NCBI GenBank assembly: GCA_019359545.1
Contig: JAHHHB010000064.1
Span: 1-40,635 of the forward strand
Direction: 5' to 3'
Source: Desmonostoc geniculatum HA4340-LM1
GTDB taxonomy: Bacteria > Cyanobacteriota > Cyanobacteriia > Cyanobacteriales > Nostocaceae
DNA: 40,635 nt
Made by a program: the position numbers and the translations under genes. Shown piece after piece: positions 35,111 through 40,635 of the stretch; positions within the stretch are counted from its first letter, which is position 1; every line of letters begins with the position of its first letter. A model generated the notes under the pieces. That model worked only from the letters and a program-made list of their open reading frames with translations, had not been told where the DNA came from and searched no databases.

Positions 35111-35431
35111 TGTGTTTAACTCTGACTTACGCTTTGTGACAAGAAACTTTATGTAATCCTAATTCTCCATGAAGATGCACTTAAATATTTGTTCAAGAAA
35201 CCGCAAAAAAAGAAATAGGTTAAGTAATCATTCAGTGCAAATTTATAGAGAATTGATGTGAAATAAATTTGATTGTATTTTTTATGGAGTTATATAATTT
35301 CAGGTTTATCAAGGTGAAAAAAATATTCCTTAATCAGGACTCTAGTCCTGGCTTTGGGGACTCAAGTCCCCACTACAAATTTCTTGTTTATGTATGGCTT
35401 GTTTACCAAGCATATAAATGCTAATCATTAC
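35111..35431. other. Region between hypB remnant and importer genes
   Basis: No gene is seen. Two small palindromes, AGGACTctAGTCCT and GGGGACTcaAGTCCCC (about 35336-35372), lie in the leader of the importer. The 5' leader near 35111-35200 is A/T-rich without a clear ribosome binding site. Confidence 0.4.
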
Positions 35432-35548
35432 CTAATGGCCATGTGAAACAACATTGAAAATTGCTGCTGTAGATGTAGAATTTTGTTGTTGCTGGAAAAC
35501 TTGCGATCGCACCCAATTAAACCAAAGTTCTAATCTTTCTAGAAACCT
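35432..35548 (-). pseudogene. hypB: C-terminal remnant of a HypB-like nickel chaperone
   Basis: A 38-codon open piece reads RFLERLELWFNWVRSQVFQ, then QQQNSTSTAAIFNVVSHGH and TAG at 35434. LELWFNWVRSQV is what I expect at the end of HypB GTPases (GLEAWxxWLxxQ-type). The tail is Gln/Ser/Thr-rich. It is out of frame with the gdmH remnant just upstream, and no HypB G domain is present. The fit to the Synechocystis order gdmH-hypA-hypB-ABC (sll1077-sll1082) is the main support. Confidence 0.5.
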
Positions 35549-35552
35549 CCTG

Positions 35553-35660
35553 CTACCAGCCTGTTAGCGGTAAATGAGCTTCTTTTTCTAGCGCACGTCC
35601 GGCTTGCGTAGAATTTGGCTGAAAATGAGAATTAGGATCGGAAGAAGATTGTTCAATCAT
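35553..35660 (-). pseudogene. gdmH: N-terminal remnant of guanidine hydrolase (GdmH-like)
   Basis: An ATG at 35660 opens 35 codons: MIEQSSSDPNSHFQPNSTQA, GRALEKEAHLPLTGW, then TAG. Beyond the stop, the same frame reads QEVS. From memory, guanidine hydrolases (Synechocystis Sll1077 and relatives) begin with ...LPLTGWQQEVS..., so the TAG stands where CAG (Gln) is expected. After QEVS the similarity ends. The piece follows a guanidine-I riboswitch, which is where gdmH belongs. An alternative is a short leader peptide. This is recognition by eye; a protein alignment would decide it. Confidence 0.6.
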
Positions 35661-35698
35661 AATTTTGGGAAATAAAATTTCTAAGATTTGCAAGGCAA

Positions 35699-35752
35699 AA
35701 CTATAGCCCAGGTAGCCATAACAGATAATATTCTGTTATGTATCTCCCGGGC
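35699..35752 (-). terminator. Riboswitch-controlled intrinsic terminator
   Basis: On the minus strand GCCCGGG (35752-35746) pairs with CCTGGGC (35712-35706), and ATAACAG with CTGTTAT inside, followed by TATAGTTTT. GCCCGGG is also the last conserved part of the guanidine-I aptamer, so ligand binding would hold it back and let transcription continue: an ON switch. Confidence 0.75.
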
Positions 35753-35848
35753 TTTTTTCCCGCCGTGTCACCAGTTGTTTCCAAGCTGGCTGCTTCTCTT
35801 GGACCAGTCATTTAACTTCAAAAATGTTAAACCGGAACCCTAGAAGCT
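35745..35848 (-). ncRNA. Guanidine-I (ykkC subtype 1) riboswitch
   Basis: Read on the minus strand, conserved blocks occur in order: CTAGGGTTCCGG (35843-35832), CTGGTCCAAGAGAAGCAGCC (about 35810-35790), ACACGGCGGGA (about 35767-35757) and AAAAGCCCGGGAGA (about 35756-35743). These are the ykkC/guanidine-I consensus elements I know, including the ACACGGCGGGA and GCCCGGGAGA boxes. The aptamer binds free guanidinium and in cyanobacteria controls ABC importers and the gdmH operon. It is 595 bases upstream of the binding-protein gene, with gene remnants between. Confidence 0.88.
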
Positions 35849-36039
35849 ATTAATTTTTACCTAATTGCTAATAGTCGCTTTTGATCTTTGGTTTTTTATA
35901 CTCAAGTTTATACATATCAAAAGGCATTTGAATAAAAAGTATCTAAAGTTACAAAACTCTGGAAATGTTCCCAAGGTACTTCCAAGGAAAAAATATTCCA
36001 TAGTAAAGTAGCACAGCTGTGCTACCCGAAAAATGTACC

Positions 36040-36127
36040 AGGACTTACGCAAGATGTGACCAAAACCCTTATTATTGCGTAGCGGTCATGAATTACCGCT
36101 ACTTTCGTTATCTTTTGCGTAAGTCCT
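36040..36127. mobile_element. MITE-like element with AGGACTTACGCAA ends
   Basis: A perfect 13-bp inverted repeat (AGGACTTACGCAA at 36040-36052, TTGCGTAAGTCCT at 36115-36127) bounds 88 bases with no ORF. The ends are related to the element at 16294-16417. A GTAGCACAGCTGTGCTAC palindrome stands next to it at 36009-36026. Confidence 0.7.
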
Positions 36128-36206
36128 GATGTACAAATAATTTGGGATAATTTATTTTCTGGAAGTCCCCAACACTCTTATTCTGTTTCCAGTTCCCAGT
36201 CCCTAC

Positions 36207-36581
36207 TCATACCCAACCCAATGCTTCACTGATTTGTGTTGCGAGTTTCAGAGGACGAAAAGGCTTAGCAAAGACAGCAGCTACATCTAAGTCAGTAAAA
36301 CTATCCCGATCCGAATCCTGGACTTTAGCACTTAGTAAAATTACGGGAATTGACTGAGTGACGGGGTTAGCCTTGAGTTGTTGCAGGGTAGCACGCCCAT
36401 CCATATCAGGCATCATCATATCTAGTAAAATCACATCAAGTTTGAAGTTAGCAGCTATATTCAACGCTTCCCGACCAGAACAAGCAGTCAACACGTTCCA
36501 ACCAGCACCCATTTCTAATCCCAGTTTGGCGATCGCTTGCACATCTTCTTCATCATCAACAATCAAGATACTTCTGTTCAT
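36207..36581 (-). CDS. Single-domain response regulator (CheY-like)
   Basis: This protein has 124 residues, a receiver domain only. The acidic pair is Asp9-Asp10 (LIVDDEED), the phosphoacceptor Asp54 (VILLDMMMPDMDG), and the conserved Ser and Lys are in VILLSAK and VFAKPF. There is no output domain, so it relays phosphate within a signalling chain or interacts with a partner. No histidine kinase gene lies nearby. It is cytosolic and of normal length. Confidence 0.93.
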   Translation of the reverse strand: MNRSILIVDDEEDVQAIAKLGLEMGAGWNVLTACSGREALNIAANFKLDVILLDMMMPDMDGRATLQQLKANPVTQSIPVILLSAKVQDSDRDSFTDLDVAAVFAKPFRPLKLATQISEALGWV

Positions 36582-36769
36582 AGTCTCACTTTAGCATCAT
36601 AGATGATGCTGGTTGGCTGGATCTGTCTGAAATTATTCTGTTACATACTGATAAATTTTCCCGCCGACTTACTTAACTTGATCGTTCAAATTCTTCCGAG
36701 TGAATTTTCTGTCCATGTAGTTTACTTATACTACTTATTGAAGTGCGTAATGTGGGTTAAAAGAAAGTA

Positions 36770-38551
36770 TTAATGAATTCCAGACTGTACACACCACAGA
36801 CTAGCATAAATCCCATCAAGTGCTAGTAATTCCTCATGCTTACCCTGCTCCACAATTTGACCACGATCCATAACATAAATACAATGACTGTGACGAATTG
36901 TCGAAAGACGGTGAGCGATCGCAATAGTCGTGCGATTTTGAGTAATCATCGCCAACGACTTCTGAATCGCCGCTTCCGTTTCATTATCCACCGCAGAAGT
37001 AGCTTCATCCAAAATGAGAATTGGTGGATCTTTGAGAATAGCACGAGCGATCGCAATTCGTTGACGTTGACCACCAGAAAGCTTTTGACCCCGTTCGCCA
37101 ACGATGGTATCGTATCCTTCGGGTAGTTGCAGGATGAATTCGTCTGCCTGGGCTAATTTGGCAGCATGGATGATTTCGTTGTCACTAGCGTCAAAACTGC
37201 CATAAGCAATGTTCTCAGCTACCGTACCGTGAAACAGAAACACATCTTGACTTACCCAACCGATACAACGTCGTAGTTCTGCTAGTTGTAACTCCCGAAT
37301 ATCGATACCATCAATCAGGATTTGTCCGCTTTGAACTTCGTAAAAACGTAGCAACAGTTTGACTAAGGTACTTTTACCAGAACCCGTTGCACCGACAATG
37401 CCAATGCTTGCCCCTGGTGGAATGTGCAGTGATAGGTCTTTAAGTATATTGGTGCGACCGTTGTAAGCAAAGGTGATATTGTCAATATGCACTTGAGAGC
37501 GTACTGTTGTTGATGGAAAAGAATAGTTCCCTGTGGGAATAGCAATGGTCGTATCTAACAATCCCATGACTCGTTTAATAGAAGCCATAGCCCGTTGATA
37601 GTCATCCATGATGGAACTCAAGCTGGCAAATGGCCATAGTAATTGCTGGACAATGAACACCATGAAACCATAGGTTCCCACACTTAACTGATTATTCGCC
37701 ACTGCGACACCGCCAAAAAATAGCGTGGCGATGAAACCCATTACAACCACTAATCGAATCGCCGGATAAAAAGCAGCACTAAGTGCGATCGCACGACCGT
37801 TACTTCGGCGATAGGCTTCACTTTCAGATGAGACACGACCTCGTTCGTAGCTTTCAGCAGTAAAGCTTTTAATTGTGGCAATTCCTGACAAGTTATTAGC
37901 TAAGCGACTATTGACCAACCCAGTTTTGTCGCGCACATCTGCATAACGGGTAGCTAGTCCTTTTTGGAATGCCCATGAACCCAAAAAAATGAAGGGTGTG
38001 GGCAGTATTGCCAAAGGAGCTATATTGGGAGCCACGAGAATAAATGAGACGCTTACACTTAAAACTGAGGTGAGAAATTGGATAATGGACGCAGCCCCAG
38101 AATTGAGAAATCCTTCTAATTGATTGATATCATCATTTAATATTGACAGCAGTTCTCCTGTAGAGCTTTCTTCAAAATAGCTCAGTTCTAATTCTTGTAA
38201 ATGGCTATAGGCATCAAGGCGTAATTCGTGCTGTATACTTTGGGCTAGGTTGCACCACTGGCGATCGTAGATAAATTCAGATAGCGACTCAAAGCTCCAA
38301 ATTAATAATGTTAATAATGATAGTATTCCTAGTTGTCCAATAATGTTGGTTATACCGATTTTGGCAATTAGGGAATTTTCTTTTTCTACGACAATATCTA
38401 CAGCTACTCCTATTAAATAAGGCGGTGCTAGATCTAATATTCTATTGATGATGGTAAAGGTTGCAGCACTCCATATTTGAGGGCGGTAGTCTTTGGCGTA
38501 GTCTAGCAAACGTGAGAGTGGATGCTTTTTAGGAGTTGGGGAAGAGTGCAT
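36770..38551 (-). CDS. ABC-type exporter, fused membrane and ATPase domains
   Basis: This protein has 593 residues. About six helices (residues 20-320) form the type 1 exporter membrane domain. The nucleotide-binding domain follows: Walker A GATGSGKSTL, signature LSGGQRQR, Walker B ILILDEATS, H-loop IAHRLSTI. It should work as a homodimer, moving lipids, peptides or drugs out of the cytoplasm; several such genes in Nostocales build the heterocyst envelope, but nothing here identifies this one. Length and architecture are normal. Confidence 0.93.
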   Translation of the reverse strand: MHSSPTPKKHPLSRLLDYAKDYRPQIWSAATFTIINRILDLAPPYLIGVAVDIVVEKENSLIAKIGITNIIGQLGILSLLTLLIWSFESLSEFIYDRQWCNLAQSIQHELRLDAYSHLQELELSYFEESSTGELLSILNDDINQLEGFLNSGAASIIQFLTSVLSVSVSFILVAPNIAPLAILPTPFIFLGSWAFQKGLATRYADVRDKTGLVNSRLANNLSGIATIKSFTAESYERGRVSSESEAYRRSNGRAIALSAAFYPAIRLVVVMGFIATLFFGGVAVANNQLSVGTYGFMVFIVQQLLWPFASLSSIMDDYQRAMASIKRVMGLLDTTIAIPTGNYSFPSTTVRSQVHIDNITFAYNGRTNILKDLSLHIPPGASIGIVGATGSGKSTLVKLLLRFYEVQSGQILIDGIDIRELQLAELRRCIGWVSQDVFLFHGTVAENIAYGSFDASDNEIIHAAKLAQADEFILQLPEGYDTIVGERGQKLSGGQRQRIAIARAILKDPPILILDEATSAVDNETEAAIQKSLAMITQNRTTIAIAHRLSTIRHSHCIYVMDRGQIVEQGKHEELLALDGIYASLWCVQSGIH

Positions 38552-38845
38552 GGTGATGTGTATTTTTTATAAGTAAGTATGTAGTAAATTTTGTAAATCT
38601 ATAGCGAAATATTAAGTTAAGAGGTAATAGGAAATAGCGCAGTTTGCACAGTGTGTGCTATCGCACAGTACTTAACGCACCATACTAAAGAGCTTCTTTT
38701 TAGTTAACTTATGTTCACTATATAACAGTTTATTGCTGCATGGATACAAGTCAATGTGGAAATTCAAAAGACTGGGGTAGAATGGCACTAAGAAAAGCTC
38801 TAAGCTATACGGAATAAGGGCTACAGCTTTGAAAGCTATTGAACA

Positions 38846-39244
38846 GTGGAGGAGGGGTCACTGCTTACCTACCTCACAAAATCGCATTGCTCCCCCATTG
38901 CACGAAGGATGAAGCAGGTTAATGAATTAGCCTTACCTCCAGATGAAGCTGCAATTTGGGATAAGGATGCTGTATATATGTCCAGAAGTCTTTTAAATGA
39001 AACGATTGAGACATTAAAAGCAAGAGAAGCAGCGGGAAGTCAAAACCCTACTCTTTACCGAGTACTAGCAGATCGCTATTTAGAGGCATGGTTGCCAAGG
39101 GAGGCACTTCGTGAATATACTTTAGCAGCACAACTAGCAAAAAGTACTAATAACTTAGACGAACTAGCTCGTGTAAAAGAAGGACTAAAAATAATAAGTT
39201 TTTACAACCAGCCGCCAACTAGCACGAACCCAGCCCAAAAATAA
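38846..39244 (+). pseudogene. TPR-like fragment next to the CHAT remnant
   Basis: A frame of up to 132 residues from GTG 38846. The core LALPPDEAAIWDKDAVYMSR, TIETLKAREAAGSQNPTLYR, VLADRYLEAWLPREALREYT, LAAQLAKSTNNLDELARVKE resembles the TPR-type helical repeats of cyanobacterial proteins linked to CHAT domains. The last 14 residues come from DNA that is the other strand of the CHAT gene's 3' end, so the true C-terminus is lost. The start is uncertain; ATG 38908 (MKQVNEL) is as good. It is probably a leftover of a larger repeat protein. Confidence 0.5.
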
Positions 39245-40018
39245 GGGTGAGTGTATTGAGAATTAGATGACAAACTTAGTTGTGCCTGACGTAGTGCCTC
39301 TGCTTTAGTCAAAGCATTTTTCAACCCCTTGTAGAATTCTTCCATGAGTACAGCTGTAGAGCCTTCATCTACCAACCATAATCTGGCGATTACACTCTGT
39401 GCGCCTGCTTGTGCAGCCACTCCAGCGATTCCCAAGGTTGAGCGCTTATTACCTTTGGCTGTTTGACAGGCACTTAAAACTAATAACTCGATTGCATTTT
39501 CATTAGACTGAACTTTACCTTTAAGTAAGCTATCAAACTCTAATATGTTAATTGCTTTGTCATAGGCTAAAAATACAGTTTTATCAGAGTTAGAACTAAA
39601 TTGCCCATGAGTACTGATATGAACAATTGGAAAATCATTTTTAGTTAGTTCTTTTTGAAACTGTAAACTTGTAAAGTTTTCGTTCAATAATACGGTTGAG
39701 GAAGTAGTTTGTTTTTTGACATCTGCAACTTCTGTTACTACTCCTAATAGCGGTTTCAAACCTTTTGGAGCATTTTTATCATTAAAACTAGGACTTTCTT
39801 TACTAAGTCCAGCGATTAAAGCTGTAAATTGGTTTTTAGATAAAGATTTTGGTGACCGAATTTTAGAACCCAACGTTTCTGCAACACTGTATTGCTTTAT
39901 TAAATAATTTTTACCATCATGAAGCAAACCTATTGGCAGACTTTGAAAAGATGTATCTAAAGCAAACACTATTGTTCCTGATAATGGTATATGTGTCTTA
40001 ATGGGTGCAATCAATGAG
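39202..40018 (-). pseudogene. CHAT-domain (caspase-like) protease, N-terminally truncated
   Basis: About 270 residues of a CHAT domain: VFALDTSFQSLPIGLLHDGK, the catalytic His in IVHISTHGQF, the Cys in LVLSACQTAKG, and the usual end YTHPYFWAGFVLVGG. CHAT proteins in cyanobacteria normally carry long TPR arrays before this domain. Here the frame opens at a TTG (40014) and the CHAT fold's first part and the repeats are missing, the frame running directly into a MITE (40020) and a stop. The His/Cys dyad is intact, so protease activity is possible only if the fragment is expressed. Decay by rearrangement is the better reading. Confidence 0.75.
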
Positions 40019-40019
40019 C

Positions 40020-40143
40020 TATAGGAATCATATTTGATTTGGTGAAATTACCTACGTAGCCGGGGAGTGGGGAGTAGGGAATAGGGAATCAGGCTTTTCG
40101 AGTTGTACGGAGTTTTTTCAAAAATCAAATCATAGTCCTATAT
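40020..40143. mobile_element. MITE between CHAT and P450 remnants
   Basis: The ends TATAGGAATCATATTTGATT and AAATCAAATCATAGTCCTAT (imperfect inverted repeats) bound 124 bases with a GGGGAGTAGGGAAT repeat inside and no ORF. It is the same family as 19910-20063 and the end at about 19221. Confidence 0.7.
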
Positions 40144-40467
40144 GAGTTAATTCCAGGTACAGTACTGATTGGTAATATTTATTCAACACATCAACGTGAA
40201 GATTTATATCCAGAGCCAAAACAATTTAAGCCAGAGCGTTTTCTAGAAAGAAAATTTTCTCCTTATGAATTTCTACCCTTCGGTGGTGGTGCTCGTAATT
40301 GCATTGCAGCACCTTTCGCTATATTTCAAATGAAGCTTGTATTAGCAACTATTCTTTCAAACTATAAATTAGAGTTGGTTAACAAGCAACCAGAAGGGCA
40401 CAAGCGTTTTGACGATCAGTGTCATCCAAGGAGTGGTGTAAAAATGGTTTTTCATGGTCGGCATTAA
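40144..40467 (+). pseudogene. Cytochrome P450, C-terminal fragment
   Basis: The frame has 107 codons open from the MITE edge to TAA 40465-40467: LIPGTVLIGNIYSTHQREDL, YPEPKQFKPERFLERKFSPY, EFLPFGGGARNCIAAPFA, and a beta-rich tail. FGGGARNC holds the haem-ligating Cys and its FxxGxRxC signature; the following G of CIG is Ala. Everything before this (I helix, ExxR helix, substrate pocket) is missing. The reading frame starts exactly at the MITE boundary without a start codon, so it cannot make a P450. The last 168 bases of the window hold no gene. Confidence 0.9.
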
Positions 40468-40635
40468 AACTCATGACATTAATAATAGTTACTTATTTTT
40501 TGCTTTTTTAAGTAGGGTTTGCTGAAAAAGTCATTCCAAGGCAAGAGAGAAATTGACTCAGTAGTTAGGGAAGAGCAAAGATAAGTTTTTGTTGCCTGTA
40601 ATCAAACAAGATATCAGTTTTGCTAATCGAAAAAG

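Noticed and set aside
35553..35660. Leader peptide controlling the importer
   Set aside because: A regulatory leader is possible, but the GRALEKE...LPLTGW-stop-QEVS match and the HypB-like end right after it fit a gene remnant better.
36009..36026. GTAGCACAGCTGTGCTAC palindrome as operator
   Set aside because: The GCACAGCTGTGC core recurs in the repeat at 19324-19351, so it is more likely part of an interspersed repeat.

Overview
The window comes from a filamentous, heterocyst-type cyanobacterium (Nostoc/Anabaena relatives). This rests on the 3' end of a psbA (photosystem II D1) gene at the left edge, very frequent GCGATCGC (HIP1) octamers, heptanucleotide tandem repeats between genes, nitrogenase-type genes and a type 2 isopentenyl-diphosphate isomerase. 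The species cannot be fixed from the sequence alone.

Layout. 1-2402: psbA 3' end, a 5'-decayed TauD-type dioxygenase, a DUF2809 membrane protein, a two-repeat CRISPR-like relic and a MITE. 2403-11752 (minus strand): a CHASE2-Ser/Thr kinase, then a contractile-injection/phage-tail-like cluster (DUF4255 protein, sheath, two tubes, two small tail-assembly-like proteins, a DUF6760 protein and an FHA protein whose C-terminus looks like a degenerate methylglyoxal-synthase fold). No baseplate, spike or AAA gene is present. 12075-17983 (minus strand): a nifH-nifE-nifN-like set without nifD/K, preceded by an XRE-HTH plus PBP-like regulator of the kind that controls vanadium nitrogenase/vanadate genes in Anabaena variabilis. 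18732-26341: small hypotheticals, a ribbon-helix-helix protein too short for usual ORF cut-offs, MITEs, a PAP2 phosphatase with an HMA-like N-terminus, cysC, a second two-repeat CRISPR-like relic, a membrane GTPase, a truncated Uma2 nuclease and fni. 26569-32160: sppA, tandem repeats, a pentapeptide protein, two unrecognised proteins and a methyltransferase.

32251-35848 (minus strand) is the clearest regulatory story. A guanidine-I (ykkC) riboswitch with its own terminator sits upstream of an ABC importer. Between them lie a 35-codon piece resembling the start of guanidine hydrolase (gdmH) and a 38-codon piece resembling the end of hypB. The order matches the Synechocystis sll1077-sll1082 operon (gdmH-hypA-hypB-ABC) after one large internal deletion.

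36207-40635: a response regulator, an ABC exporter, a TPR-like fragment, a CHAT protease fragment, a MITE and a cytochrome P450 C-terminal fragment. Both the CHAT and the P450 reading frames lose their 5' parts at the MITE, so this looks like a rearrangement breakpoint.

The most interesting items are: (1) the guanidine riboswitch with the gdmH/hypB deletion scar; (2) the NifE-like protein that keeps the interface-cluster cysteines but has Ser where the precursor-binding Cys250 should be; (3) the FHA-methylglyoxal-synthase-like pseudoenzyme inside the tail cluster; (4) a possible -1 frameshift fusion in the tail-assembly genes. All family assignments were made by reading the sequence; no database search was run.
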